From: an uncultured Thalassotalea sp.
GTDB taxonomy: Bacteria > Pseudomonadota > Gammaproteobacteria > Enterobacterales > Alteromonadaceae
NCBI GenBank assembly: GCA_947492575.1
Contig: CANLNK010000012.1
Span: forward strand, 1 to 64,000
Direction of reading: 5' to 3'
Length of the DNA stretch: 64,000 nucleotides
The position numbers and the translations under genes are program-made. Below, in pieces: positions 21,195-34,390 of this stretch. Numbering within the stretch: position 1 is the stretch's first letter; every line of letters starts with the position of its first letter. The notes beneath the pieces are model-generated. The model saw only the letters and a program-made list of their open reading frames with translations. It did not search any database and was not told the origin of the DNA.

Positions 21195-23144
21195 TTATTC
21201 ACCAACCGCTATGGCATTGTTATGACCAATGCTAGTACCAACAATATGGTCAAATGGAGATTTGTTCTCAATATTCAATTTGTGCTGATAAATTTGTTGG
21301 TATGCCATCACACTCTTCACATAATCTCTGGTTTCTTTAAATGGAATAATTTCAATCCAAATATCGGTTGGTAAATTCCCCGTATCTCGTTTAAGCCATT
21401 GCTTAACGCGATGCGGACCAGCATTGTATGAAGCAGTAGCCAAGATGGCGTTACCATCGTAACGCTCTAATAATTGTCTTAGGTACTTAGTCCCTAAATC
21501 AATATTGTTTTCGGCATTTAATAGGTATCTGCTAGACACTGTTTTACGCGCCAATTGTTTAGCTGTCGCTGGCATAATTTGCATTAAACCCCTCGCTCCC
21601 ACCGAGGAGTGAGCGTCACGCATAAAGGAGCTTTCGCGTCGCGCAATAGCAAACGCCCAACTTGGATCAATATTATGTTTTGCCGACAGTTTTTGAATTT
21701 CTTCGCCGTACGCCATCGGGAATCTTAAATCTACATCGTTTAAGTAACCGAGTGCTGAAAGAGCAAAAATCGGTCTATCAAACCACCCTTTCTCATGTGC
21801 AATACTGGCAGCCATTAACTTTTCTGACATAGGTAGTTGTGACAACCAGTAGTTCCATTCCTTTCGAGCATCACTGTATCGTCCGATATAAAATAATTCG
21901 AACGCTCGTTTAGCAGCAGGATTTAACAATGCTTTGTTTTTTTCTGCCACTGAGTAGCTCAATGGTTGGTGTTGAAGTTCTTTCGGCAACCCAAGGTGCT
22001 GTGCTGCCATAAAGCCGTAATAATGACGAGTGCTCGCTAAATCCTTTAGTAACTCCTTAGCTTTTGCTTGCTCGCCGAGTTGCTCTAACGATCGAGCATA
22101 CCAATATCGCCATTGGTGAGCCTGATGTTTTGATTCAGGCAGCGCTTCTAGTCGATTACGAACCTCTTTCCAATTTTGCTGCTTGAGTACATCGGCAAGT
22201 TTCCATTGTATCAAATGGCTATCTAAGTACTCTTCTGTCACTCTATCTAGCCATTTAGGTGCTTTTTTATGTCCTTTACTTGCTAATGCTAAAGCAAACC
22301 TTGAAGCCAGATACGCCTTTTGTTCGTCAGTAAAAATGAACTTTTTCTCAGCATTTTGGTAAGTCGATAACGCCGTATTTGGATCTCGCCAAATTAGACG
22401 TTTTAAGCCATACGCCATAATTTCGGTCTCTTTCTCATTAAAGTTTGTGAAACGAGAAAGTTTGCGAATGTAGGCTGGATCTCTACGTACCTTATGCCAC
22501 AAAAGACCCAGATACTGTTCTGATTTTGGCAACAAACCGGTTAAATATGGAATTAACGTGTGCTTACCACCATCAGCAGCTAAAGCTAGTCGCTTCCATA
22601 CAACGCTCGGTGTTCTATAGCCTGCTGCAGACCATTTCTTAAAAATGGGATCACACGCTTTATCCTGAGATTTACCAACAAGCCATAACTTCGTTACTTG
22701 TGGTAGAACAACACTTGAAGGTAAGCCAGCATCTAGTTGATAGCTAAGTCTGAGACAATTCAATTTAGCATCGTTATTTTCTGCGAAAAATTTAAGAAAG
22801 AGTGCTTTACGCTCTCGCTTGGCTAAATAATGTAGCCATTTCTTTCTAAGAGGCCAGTCTAGAGGAGTACCTTGGTAGTCCTCTAAAAAGGCTTCTATTT
22901 CTTTAGCATCCGAGAGTTTAATACGGTGCATTAGCCTGCGTTGGTCTAAATAAGGTTGCAATGGGTAGAAATGAAGTTGCTCATACAACGTTTTATAGTC
23001 GCTGGATTCAGGTTGCCATACATTCTTTTCTGCTTTTAAGAAGGTTTTACGCTGAGGATTATTGTGCTCTACAGCAAATGTCGAGCTAGTCGCAGAGATT
23101 AAACAACATGCTAGGGAAAAATTACGCAGCCAATTGGTAAACAT
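21195..23144 (-). CDS. slt: soluble lytic murein transglycosylase
   Basis: 649-residue periplasmic enzyme that cuts the MurNAc-GlcNAc bond with anhydro-ring formation. A signal peptide precedes TFA (about residue 25). A long alpha-helical superhelical U/L domain (residues 40-480) follows. The C-terminal SLT domain holds the catalytic glutamate in RRESSFMRDAHSSVGARGLMQ and the block ATASYNAGPHRVKQWL. Length matches E. coli Slt70. The cysteines near the signal peptide (LACCLISA) raise a weak lipoprotein alternative. The interval 21091-21194 downstream holds nothing recognisable. Confidence 0.94.
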   Translation of the reverse strand: MFTNWLRNFSLACCLISATSSTFAVEHNNPQRKTFLKAEKNVWQPESSDYKTLYEQLHFYPLQPYLDQRRLMHRIKLSDAKEIEAFLEDYQGTPLDWPLRKKWLHYLAKRERKALFLKFFAENNDAKLNCLRLSYQLDAGLPSSVVLPQVTKLWLVGKSQDKACDPIFKKWSAAGYRTPSVVWKRLALAADGGKHTLIPYLTGLLPKSEQYLGLLWHKVRRDPAYIRKLSRFTNFNEKETEIMAYGLKRLIWRDPNTALSTYQNAEKKFIFTDEQKAYLASRFALALASKGHKKAPKWLDRVTEEYLDSHLIQWKLADVLKQQNWKEVRNRLEALPESKHQAHQWRYWYARSLEQLGEQAKAKELLKDLASTRHYYGFMAAQHLGLPKELQHQPLSYSVAEKNKALLNPAAKRAFELFYIGRYSDARKEWNYWLSQLPMSEKLMAASIAHEKGWFDRPIFALSALGYLNDVDLRFPMAYGEEIQKLSAKHNIDPSWAFAIARRESSFMRDAHSSVGARGLMQIMPATAKQLARKTVSSRYLLNAENNIDLGTKYLRQLLERYDGNAILATASYNAGPHRVKQWLKRDTGNLPTDIWIEIIPFKETRDYVKSVMAYQQIYQHKLNIENKSPFDHIVGTSIGHNNAIAVGE

Positions 23145-23380
23145 AGAGTCGAATAAATTGTTGTCTTTCTCTAGAATTATTCATGCCTTCACCACGAATG
23201 CAAGGCGTAGATGAGAGTTATTTATCGATAATTGTTTAATGAATTGTAAACTCCCTTTGATATACATCTAAAAATGGGCTTAAACGTGAAGGCAAAGATG
23301 CCGGAAACTTTTATCGAACAACTTTCTAATGTAGGATCTCATGCATTAATAACTGCCGCTTGAATATTTGGCTAAGCCCC

Positions 23381-23629
23381 ATGAGTAAAGTTTCACAACA
23401 AGATACTGATTATTTTCTCGATGCCATAGGACTAAGATGTCCTGAGCCTGTGATGATGATTAGAAAGAAAATTAGAACAATGAACGAGGGTGAAACCTTA
23501 ATGATAAAGGCAGACGATCCCTCTACCAGTAGAGACGTGCCGAGTTTTTGCCGTTTTATGGAACACGCTTTATTAGAACAAAGTATAGAACAGCTACCCT
23601 ATACATACATTATAAAAAAAGGAGGCTAA
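23381..23629 (+). CDS. tusA: sulfur carrier protein TusA
   Basis: 82 residues from ATG 23381. TusA relays persulfide sulfur from IscS to TusBCD for 2-thiouridine in tRNA. The active cysteine is in [14 protein letters not shown], and [18 protein letters not shown] and the terminal IKKGG match E. coli TusA closely. A TTG seven codons upstream is open but adds residues absent from the family. Its stop codon lies within the loop of the terminator at 23617-23640. Confidence 0.95.
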   Translation: MSKVSQQDTDYFLDAIGLRCPEPVMMIRKKIRTMNEGETLMIKADDPSTSRDVPSFCRFMEHALLEQSIEQLPYTYIIKKGG

Positions 23630-23640
23630 AGCCTCCTTTT
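23617..23640. terminator. bidirectional terminator shared by tusA and glyS
   Basis: Perfect 10-bp stem AAAAGGAGGC (23617-23626) / GCCTCCTTTT (23631-23640) with a 4-nt loop. The tusA stop codon TAA is in the loop, so the last tusA codons form the left arm. The symmetric A/T runs let it serve glyS as well. Confidence 0.88.
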
Positions 23641-23678
23641 TAATTTAACACAAGGGTATAGTTAAAGCCCTGTCGTAG

Positions 23679-25748
23679 TTACGATTGTAGTAACGAAATA
23701 TCCGCCACTTCTAAGAAGCTATTTCTTATTGCGTTAAGCAAAGTTAAACGATTAGTTTTCACAGCTTCGTCATCAGCCATTACCATAACGTGTTCGAAGA
23801 AATTGTCGATATCCGCTTTCAATGAAGAAAGTGCTGACAATACGGCTTGGTAGTCCTTGTTTTCAATAGCAGGTGCAGTTGACGCTTTTACCTTATCAAA
23901 GGTTGCAGCTAAGTCTTTCTCTGCTTGCTCACTTAGTAAGTCTGCATTCACAGATTCAAACAACTCACCATCAAATTTCGCTAGGATGTTACCTACACGC
24001 TTATTAGCTGCAGCTAAAGTTTCAGCTTCAGGCATCGATTTAAAGTGTGTTACCGCTTTAACTCGCTGATCAAAATCTAAAGGCGCATTTGGTGCTTTAG
24101 CGAGTACAGACTGAATGATATCTACACTTACGCTTTGTTCTTGGTAGAAAGCTTTGTAACGACCTAATACAAAGTTAAGCACGTCTGCTAAAGTATTTTC
24201 ATTAACCAGCTTATCGCCATATGACGCGATACTAGCTGAAGCTAGAGCTTCAATGTTTAGCGTTAGACCCTTCTCGATGATAATTCGAATAACACCAATG
24301 GCAGCACGACGAAGTGCAAATGGGTCTTTATCACCTTTTGGCGCTTGGTTGATACCAAAAATACCTACTAACGTATCAATTTTGTCAGCGATAGCTACCG
24401 CACAGCCAATATTCGCTTCCGGAAGGCTATCACCGGCATAACGTGGGCGATACTGGTCTTCTAGTGCCTGAGCAACTTCTGGTGCTTCACCATCATGCTC
24501 AGCGTAGTATTTACCCATAGTCCCTTGTACTTGCGGGAATTCTAGTACCATATCCGTCATTAAGTCAGTTTTACTTAATAAGCCAGCACGTTCTGCCTGA
24601 GCGGCATTCTCACCAAGTTGTTCTGCAATGATCTTACTTAACTGAGCGATACGCTCTGATTTATCTTTAAGCGTACCAAGTTGCTTTTGGAAAAGTACAC
24701 TTTCTAAGCTTGTTAGACGAGACTCCAAAGATACTTTCTTGTCCGTATTGAAGAAGAATTCAGCATCCGCAAGACGCGGACGAATAACTTTTTCATTGCC
24801 AAAAATTACTTGTTGCGGATCTTTACTCTCGATATTCGTTACGAATATAAACTTATTAACCAATTCACCATCAGTGGTTTCTACAGGGAAATACTTCTGG
24901 TGATCTTGCATTGAGTAAATCAGTGATTCTTTCGGCACAGCAAGGAAAGACTCTTCAAATTCACCTACAAGTACAACAGGCCACTCTACAAGTGCCGTAA
25001 CTTCTTCAAGTAAGTCAGGGTCTACAATTGCGTTTGCAGATAATACTTCTGCAGCTTTAGCCACTTCTTTCTCGATTAGCTCTTTACGTTGTGCAAAATC
25101 CGCTAACACATAGCCTGCTTTTAAGTCGGCTACGTAGCTATCCGCGCTTTTAATCACTAAGTCGCCTTGGTGATGGAAGCGGTGGCCCAAGCTAATATTT
25201 GAAGATTCAACATCTAACACATTACCACTGATAAGCTTGTCACCATAAAGCATCACTAACGTGTGAACTGGGCGAATAAACTGGGTACGAGAACTTCCCC
25301 AACGCATTGGCTTTGGAATTGGCAGTTTAGCAACAGCTTTGTTTACTACGTCTGGTAGTAGCGCTTCAATTGACTGACCAAGTTGGGTCGCTTTGTGTAA
25401 TAACCATTCGCCTTTGTCGGTTTTTAAGCGTTCAGCTTGTTCAACCGTGATACCGTTTGAGCGAGCCCAACCTTCTGCAGCTTTGCTTGCTACACCGTTT
25501 TCATCAAACGCTACGCTTATCGAAGGTCCTCTTTTCTCAACAACTTTGTCTTCTTGCTTTGATTCAAGCCCTTTGACCTGAACCGCAAGGCGACGTGGAG
25601 ATGCAAACCATTGGCTAGTTTCAAAAGCCAATCCAAGCTCAGTAAATTGAGCAGTAATTTGATTATGGAAAGTCGAAGCTAATGTTGTTAACGACTTCGG
25701 TGGTAACTCTTCTGTACCTAGTTCAATGAGTAGAGTTTCTGTTGTCAT
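23679..25748 (-). CDS. glyS: glycyl-tRNA synthetase beta subunit
   Basis: 689 residues. The beta subunit of the alpha2beta2 bacterial glycyl-tRNA synthetase carries tRNA binding. It begins TETLLIELGTEELPPKS, as do known GlyS proteins, and contains an HD-like segment (MVLEFPQVQGTMGKYYAEHDGE) plus a C-terminal anticodon-binding domain. It overlaps glyQ by 1 bp and is cotranscribed with it. Confidence 0.97.
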   Translation of the reverse strand: MTTETLLIELGTEELPPKSLTTLASTFHNQITAQFTELGLAFETSQWFASPRRLAVQVKGLESKQEDKVVEKRGPSISVAFDENGVASKAAEGWARSNGITVEQAERLKTDKGEWLLHKATQLGQSIEALLPDVVNKAVAKLPIPKPMRWGSSRTQFIRPVHTLVMLYGDKLISGNVLDVESSNISLGHRFHHQGDLVIKSADSYVADLKAGYVLADFAQRKELIEKEVAKAAEVLSANAIVDPDLLEEVTALVEWPVVLVGEFEESFLAVPKESLIYSMQDHQKYFPVETTDGELVNKFIFVTNIESKDPQQVIFGNEKVIRPRLADAEFFFNTDKKVSLESRLTSLESVLFQKQLGTLKDKSERIAQLSKIIAEQLGENAAQAERAGLLSKTDLMTDMVLEFPQVQGTMGKYYAEHDGEAPEVAQALEDQYRPRYAGDSLPEANIGCAVAIADKIDTLVGIFGINQAPKGDKDPFALRRAAIGVIRIIIEKGLTLNIEALASASIASYGDKLVNENTLADVLNFVLGRYKAFYQEQSVSVDIIQSVLAKAPNAPLDFDQRVKAVTHFKSMPEAETLAAANKRVGNILAKFDGELFESVNADLLSEQAEKDLAATFDKVKASTAPAIENKDYQAVLSALSSLKADIDNFFEHVMVMADDEAVKTNRLTLLNAIRNSFLEVADISLLQS

Positions 25749-26662
25749 TAGCTTTCTCCTTCTTCAGAACGGCACAGAGGGAATCCTAACTCTTCACGCT
25801 TAGCGTAGTATGCTTCAGCACATGCTTTTGACAGTGCACGCACTCGCAGAATATAACGCTGGCGCTCAGTAACAGAAATTGCATGACGTGCATCTAGTAG
25901 GTTAAATGCATGCGACGCTTTCATTACCTGCTCGTAGGCTGGTAATGCTAAACCTGCTTCAATAAGTTTCTGGCTTTCCTTTTCACAGTGATCGAACTGC
26001 GCGAATAACGCTGGTACATCAGCATGTTCAAAGTTGTAAGCAGACTGCTCAACTTCGTTTTGATGGAAAACGTCACCGTACATGACTTTACCCATTGGAC
26101 CATCAGTCCAAACAAGGTCATAAATGCTATCAACGTTTTGGATGTACATCGCTAAACGTTCTAAACCATACGTAATTTCACCTGTTACGGGTGCACACTC
26201 TAAACCACCAACTTGTTGGAAATAAGTAAACTGCGTGATTTCCATGCCGTTTAACCATACTTCCCAGCCAAGACCCCAAGCGCCAAGCGTCGGAGATTCC
26301 CAGTTATCTTCTACGAAGCGAATATCGTGTACTAGCGGGTCAATACCTAGCTCAGTTAATGAGTTTAAGTAGAGTTCCTGTATATTCTTAGGCGATGGTT
26401 TCAACATAACTTGGAATTGGTAGTAGTGCTGAAGACGGTTTGGATTTTCACCGTAACGACCATCGGTTGGGCGTCGACATGGTTGAACATAAGCACTGCT
26501 CATTGGCTCAGGGCCAACAGCACGTAAGAATGTCATTGGGTGGAAAGTACCAGCCCCTACTTCTAAATCTAAAGGCTGAATAATGACACAGCCTTGTCGT
26601 GACCAGTAATCTTGTAATTGCAAGATTAGGCCTTGAAAGGTTTTTATATCAAACGTACTCAT
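25748..26662 (-). CDS. glyQ: glycyl-tRNA synthetase alpha subunit
   Basis: 304 residues. The class II catalytic subunit begins [18 protein letters not shown]. Visible blocks include [36 protein letters not shown] and [22 protein letters not shown]. It forms the glyQS operon. Upstream lies a 432-bp non-coding interval before gyrB. Confidence 0.97.
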   Translation of the reverse strand: MSTFDIKTFQGLILQLQDYWSRQGCVIIQPLDLEVGAGTFHPMTFLRAVGPEPMSSAYVQPCRRPTDGRYGENPNRLQHYYQFQVMLKPSPKNIQELYLNSLTELGIDPLVHDIRFVEDNWESPTLGAWGLGWEVWLNGMEITQFTYFQQVGGLECAPVTGEITYGLERLAMYIQNVDSIYDLVWTDGPMGKVMYGDVFHQNEVEQSAYNFEHADVPALFAQFDHCEKESQKLIEAGLALPAYEQVMKASHAFNLLDARHAISVTERQRYILRVRALSKACAEAYYAKREELGFPLCRSEEGES

Positions 26663-26772
26663 GTCGTTCCGAAATTGTCCAAATAAAATTGAGCTGATTA
26701 TACATTGATGTAAGTATCACGTCAGCCATGTTACACAAGCATCCTGGATTGAAACCACGACGCTAAAAACAA

Positions 26773-26800
26773 TTATGCCCGATTTAATGATCGGGCATAA
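26773..26800 (-). terminator. hairpin resembling a terminator, gene unassigned
   Basis: Stem TTATGCCCGAT / ATCGGGCATAA with a 6-nt loop, followed on the minus strand by TTGTTTTTAG. gyrB already has its own terminator 230 bp earlier, so this would end an unrecognised short transcript or act as a backup. Confidence 0.45.
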
Positions 26801-27029
26801 AATTTAGCATTTTAACATGCTAGTTAGTCAGCAAACTCTGCTGTACCAATTAAGCTAAGCATTTATTTTAATTGGTAAAAATTCAAAACTGCTTTCACTC
26901 CGTGCAATTGGCGGGAATTCCAACAATTTTCTAATGAACAGATTGTAACTGAGATAGAGTATTTGGTCTATTCTCAATCGTTGGTAATCCCTTACTTTTT
27001 CTCAGTTTACAGTTTCTAATAGGCAATAA

Positions 27030-27053
27030 AAAAGCCACCCTAAGGTAGCTTTT
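27030..27053 (-). terminator. gyrB terminator
   Basis: Stem AAAAGCCACC (27030-27039) / GGTAGCTTTT (27044-27053), with one mismatch and a 4-nt loop. It is followed on the minus strand by TTTTTTATTG and lies 42 bp beyond the gyrB stop. Confidence 0.75.
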
Positions 27054-27094
27054 GTAAATATGGATTCGCTTATTACGAAAACTGAATTGAAGTA

Positions 27095-30638
<3,544 letters not shown>

Positions 30639-30639
<1 letters not shown>

Positions 30640-31742
30640 TACAGACGCATAGGCATAACAACGTATAATGCTTCATTTTCACCAATACCTTCGATAACAA
30701 CGCTGCTATTTGCATCCGCAAGCGTAAACTTAACTTCTTGATCTTTAATAGCATTTAAAACATCTAAGACGTAACTAACATTAAACCCGATTTCCAAGTC
30801 TTCATATGGGAAGTTTACTTCAATTACTTCTTCAGCTTGTTCTTGCTCCGGATTATTAGCTGTTATCTTCAATTCAGACGCATTGAAGTTAAGTCTAACG
30901 CCTTTAAATTTTTCATTAGAAAGAATTGAAGCTCTTGATAAAACTTGCTTAAGTTCGTCTTTGTTTGTCTCAAGTACTTTGTCACCATTTCGTGGTAACA
31001 CTCGGCGGTAATCAGGAAAACGACCATCGACCAACTTACTCGTAAATGAGTACTCATTGTCGATAATACGAATATGGTTCGACCCTAGGTAAACTTGAAT
31101 TTCTTCTTCTACTGGGTCTAATAGACGAATTATTTCGAGTATCCCCTTTCGAGGAACAATCACCTGACGACTTGGTAAGGCTAAGCTCTCATCAGCAATT
31201 TTACAGATAGCTAAACGATGACCATCGGTAGCTACTGAACGTATCTCCTGACCTTCCGTTTCTATAGACATACCGTTAAGGTAATACCTAACATCTTGAT
31301 TTGCCATAGAAAAATGAGTACTTTCAATAAGTCTAAGCAAATCAGATTTGTTAATTCTAAACTCTACGTCTCCCTTCCACTCTTCGATATTTGGGAAGTC
31401 TGTAGCTGGTAAAGTCGACAATGAATAGCGGCTTCGGCCACTGCAAATAATGACCGTTTCATCATTAGTCTCAAAAATAAGCTCGGAGTCTTCAGGTAAG
31501 CTCTTACAGATATCTAACAGCTTTTTTGCAGGAATCGTTAATTTGCCGTCTTCGCCTTGATTCATCACGGACGCGCTTGCGACCATTTCTAATTCAAGAT
31601 CTGTTGCAGTTAATGTCAGCCTATTCTCACTTACATCAAATAGAATATTACTTAAAATTGGTAACGTACTTTTACGCTCTACCGCACCTGAAACTAACAA
31701 TAAAGGCTTGAGCAATGATTCCCTGCTAAGTGAAAACTTCAT
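30639..31742 (-). CDS. dnaN: DNA polymerase III beta sliding clamp
   Basis: About 367 residues from ATG 31742 (MKFSLSRESLLKPLL), which matches the family N-terminus. AAGCAGG lies upstream. A further upstream ATG at 31763 adds seven residues not seen in relatives. Three clamp domains are present; it ends EALYVVMPMRL, the usual MPMRL terminus. It sits 27 bp after dnaA and overlaps recF. Confidence 0.97.
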
Positions 31743-31769
31743 TTTTTTTACCTGCTTATCCACGCCACA

Positions 31770-33137
31770 TTAAGACGACAGTGTTCTTATTAAATTTGAA
31801 TAATCTTCTTTAATATCATGCGTTTCTTCACGTAGGTCTTTAACTTTTCGACATGCATGAAGTACAGTTGTGTGATCTCTACCACCAAACGCATCACCTA
31901 TTTCTGGCAAACTATGATTAGTTAGCTCCTTAGATAATGCCATTGCAATCTGTCGAGGTCTAGCAACAGAGCGACTTCTTCGCTTAGATAGCAAATCTGC
32001 AACTTTAATCTTGTAATATTCGGCAACTGTTTTTTGAATATTATCTATTGTTACGAGCTTATCTTGTAACGCTAATAAATCTCTTAGCGCCTCTCTTACA
32101 AAATCAATTGTAATAGCACGGCCAGTGAAGTTTGCATTAGCGATAACTCTGTTTAACGCACCCTCTAATTCTCTCACATTTGAACGCAAACGTTTAGCAA
32201 TAAAAAAGGAAACTTCATCGGCTAAATTAATGCCGCTTTCTTGCGCTTTAGTCTTTAAAATAGCGACTCGTGTTTCCAATTCAGGAGGCTCTATAGCGAT
32301 CGTTAAACCCCAACCGAAACGGGACTTTAATCGATCCTCAACACCTTCGATCTCTTTAGGATAACGATCACTTGTTAAAATGATCTGCTGATTACCTTCA
32401 AGTAATGCATTAAACGTGTGGAAAAACTCTTCTTGTGTACCCTTCTTATTAGCGAAAAATTGAATATCATCAATAAGTAAGGCGTCTACTGAGCGGTAAT
32501 ACTGTTTGAATTTTTCTATCGCATTATTTTGTAGCGCTTTAACCATGTCCTGTACAAAACGTTCAGAATGCATGTAAGCAATTTTCGCTTTAGGGTTATT
32601 AAGTAGGATCCCATTACCAACAGCGTGCAATAAGTGAGTTTTACCCAAACCAGTTCCACCATAGATAAATAAAGGGTTATATGCTGCTCCAGGATTGTCA
32701 GCTACTTGTGACGCAGCTGCGCGCGCTAACTGATTAGACTTACCTTCAACAAAGTTCTCAAAGGTATACTTATTTCTCACGTTGGTAGTCTTTGGAAGGT
32801 TAGACTCTGGCTCGCTTGGCTTAGCTTTTGGCGCAACTGCAGACACCATATTTACCATATTACCTGTATTTGCTACTTGGTTATCTGCTTGAGGTTTAGA
32901 TCCAACATCAAACCTAAGTAACGGTGGATTGTTTGCTTCCTCATGAGAAACGATCGCTGAAATACGATCAATATATTTATCTTTCACCCAGTCTAAAACG
33001 AATCGATTTGGCGCATAGAGCGTCATTATATTATCTTCGACAATACACTGTAGTGGACGGATCCACATACTAAACTGTTGCGCTGGCAACTCTTCTTGAA
33101 GTACGGAAAGGCAACGCTGCCAAAGAGAATGATCCAA
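31770..33137 (-). CDS. dnaA: chromosomal replication initiator DnaA
   Basis: 455 residues. An N-terminal domain for DnaB and DiaA contact (1-90) is followed by a variable linker. The AAA+ domain has Walker [10 protein letters not shown] at about 160-168 and Walker [13 protein letters not shown]. The C-terminal DnaA-box-binding HTH has the signature [16 protein letters not shown]. First gene of dnaA-dnaN-recF-gyrB, divergent from rpmH. Two DnaA-box matches upstream suggest autoregulation. Confidence 0.98.
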   Translation of the reverse strand: MDHSLWQRCLSVLQEELPAQQFSMWIRPLQCIVEDNIMTLYAPNRFVLDWVKDKYIDRISAIVSHEEANNPPLLRFDVGSKPQADNQVANTGNMVNMVSAVAPKAKPSEPESNLPKTTNVRNKYTFENFVEGKSNQLARAAASQVADNPGAAYNPLFIYGGTGLGKTHLLHAVGNGILLNNPKAKIAYMHSERFVQDMVKALQNNAIEKFKQYYRSVDALLIDDIQFFANKKGTQEEFFHTFNALLEGNQQIILTSDRYPKEIEGVEDRLKSRFGWGLTIAIEPPELETRVAILKTKAQESGINLADEVSFFIAKRLRSNVRELEGALNRVIANANFTGRAITIDFVREALRDLLALQDKLVTIDNIQKTVAEYYKIKVADLLSKRRSRSVARPRQIAMALSKELTNHSLPEIGDAFGGRDHTTVLHACRKVKDLREETHDIKEDYSNLIRTLSS

Positions 33138-33252
33138 AATTAACTCCGAAGGTTAAAACTTCCTGCATCGGACACACAAAAAAACGATCGTTAGTGGTGA
33201 GAGATGAGATTTTAGGTAAATTATTATTTGATTAGATCAATTATCTACCGAC

Positions 33253-33261
33253 TTATCCACA
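33253..33261 (+). promoter_or_regulatory. DnaA box upstream of dnaA
   Basis: Perfect TTATCCACA 116 bp upstream of the dnaA start codon. Its position suits autorepression of dnaA. Confidence 0.75.
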
Positions 33262-33511
33262 GATGCAACAGCTTAAAAGCCGTACGCTAGGATCATTTTT
33301 CGAACTAACACATAAACCACTGTTTATTAATGGTATTATATTTTTTATAGAAAAAATAAGTCCTAAAAACTGGCTTATATAATATTTCATTCTTTCAATC
33401 TTAACGCTTGATCTTTTATTAAAATAATGTAGGCATGTGATTAAATTGTGGATAGATTTTTGATCTTAACGATCTTGATTGAGATCTGAACATTTATTTG
33501 TTGAGTAAATA

Positions 33512-33540
33512 TTGACAATAGTGCCAACACTATTTAAAAT
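33512..33540 (+). promoter_or_regulatory. promoter of the rpmH operon
   Basis: Perfect -35 TTGACA (33512-33517), 17-bp spacer, TAAAAT (33535-33540). The rpmH start codon is 75 bp downstream, leaving a leader of about 70 nt. Confidence 0.8.
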
Positions 33541-33615
33541 TCGGCCTCTTTTTTAGACCTGTGTGCTCACAACGGCTGTTTTGCCAGGGCAACAACAACC
33601 GAACGGATAAGCGTA

Positions 33616-33750
33616 ATGAAAAGAACATTTCAACCATCTGTATTAAAGCGTAAGCGCAACCACGGCTTCCGTGCACGTATGGCTACTAAAAACGGTCGTG
33701 CCGTTTTAGCACGTCGTCGTGCAAAAGGTCGTGCTAAGTTAAGCGCTTAA
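33616..33750 (+). CDS. rpmH: 50S ribosomal protein L34
   Basis: A 44-residue basic protein starting [18 protein letters not shown] and ending AKGRAKLSA; length and sequence are nearly those of E. coli L34. It occupies its usual place between dnaA and rnpA. A strong promoter lies at 33512-33540. rnpA follows 53 bp later. Confidence 0.98.
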   Translation: MKRTFQPSVLKRKRNHGFRARMATKNGRAVLARRRAKGRAKLSA

Positions 33751-33803
33751 TCTCTAGTTTATAGAGATAAAAGTAATCAAGTTACTTTAATGCGTTTCTT
33801 TGT

Positions 33804-34169
33804 ATGAATGACCTGATTACTTACGAATTTAACCGGGAGTCTCGCTTGTTGACTCCCGGTCAATTTCAACAAGTTTTTTCTAAATCTTCCCGTTTCGGCT
33901 CTAGCCATTTCACTATTCTCGTTTCACCAAATAAAACTAATAAGCCTCGTCTAGGTTTTGCCGTTGCCAAAAAACGCGTAAAACTTGCTGTCCAACGCAA
34001 TCGCATTAAGCGTATTACACGAGAAAGTTTTCGATTAAAACAACACGACCTTCCCAATGTCGATATGGTTGTATTAGTTAAGTCAGGCATTGATAATCTA
34101 GATAACGACACCATTAATAAGCAGTTGGCAAAAATATGGCGAAAATTAATTCAACGCCAAAAAAGCTAG
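33804..34169 (+). CDS. rnpA: ribonuclease P protein component
   Basis: 121 residues, basic. The protein subunit helps the RNase P RNA bind the 5' leader of pre-tRNA. The RNR-type signature is [19 protein letters not shown] in the middle of the protein, preceded by the [10 protein letters not shown] strand. It overlaps yidD by 34 bp, as is common for this pair. Confidence 0.97.
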   Translation: MNDLITYEFNRESRLLTPGQFQQVFSKSSRFGSSHFTILVSPNKTNKPRLGFAVAKKRVKLAVQRNRIKRITRESFRLKQHDLPNVDMVVLVKSGIDNLDNDTINKQLAKIWRKLIQRQKS

Positions 34170-34384
34170 CAATAGGCTTAGTTAGACTTTATCAAAAGCT
34201 GTTAAGCCCGCTACTCGGCAACAACTGTCGCTTTCAACCTACATGTTCAAATTATGCAATAGAAGCAATTAATCGCTTCGGTGTGTTAAAAGGTTGTTGG
34301 TTAGCAGCAAAACGTATAATAAAATGCCACCCATTGAATGCGGGTGGAGATGATCCCGTACCACCATTAACCAAAGAGAAATAA
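34136..34384 (+). CDS. yidD: membrane protein insertion efficiency factor YidD
   Basis: 82 residues. A small amphipathic membrane-associated protein that aids YidC-dependent insertion. Family signature: [16 protein letters not shown] followed by [25 protein letters not shown]. The start lies inside rnpA and the stop is 6 bp before yidC. Confidence 0.95.
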   Translation: MAKINSTPKKLAIGLVRLYQKLLSPLLGNNCRFQPTCSNYAIEAINRFGVLKGCWLAAKRIIKCHPLNAGGDDPVPPLTKEK

Positions 34385-34390
34385 CACATT

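Larger units (their letters stand above)
26663..27094. other. intergenic region glyQ-gyrB with hairpins
   Basis: No convincing ORF in 432 bp. It holds the gyrB terminator, an 11-bp perfect stem TTATGCCCGAT (26773-26783) / ATCGGGCATAA (26790-26800) followed on the minus strand by TTGTTTTTAG, and a 10-bp stem TACCAATTAA (26844-26853) / TTAATTGGTA (26868-26877). The glyQ promoter must lie in the left part. The second hairpin has no gene that it obviously terminates. Confidence 0.5.
33138..33615. other. dnaA-rpmH intergenic region with DnaA boxes and GATC cluster
   Basis: 478 bp with no ORF. Contains a perfect DnaA box TTATCCACA (33253-33261), a one-mismatch box TGTGGATAG (33447-33455, the complement of CTATCCACA), several GATC sites at 33230-33490 and the AT-rich run GATCTTTTATTAA from 33410. 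That run resembles E. coli oriC 13-mers. It holds the dnaA and rpmH promoters. It may be a dnaA autoregulatory region only, or a second origin-like site as known for Pseudomonas rpmH-dnaA. Confidence 0.6.

Noticed and set aside
26844-26877. Second copy of the 264-bp MITE
   Set aside because: Only TACCAATTAA/TTAATTGGTA is shared in kind; the interior and the longer end sequence are absent.
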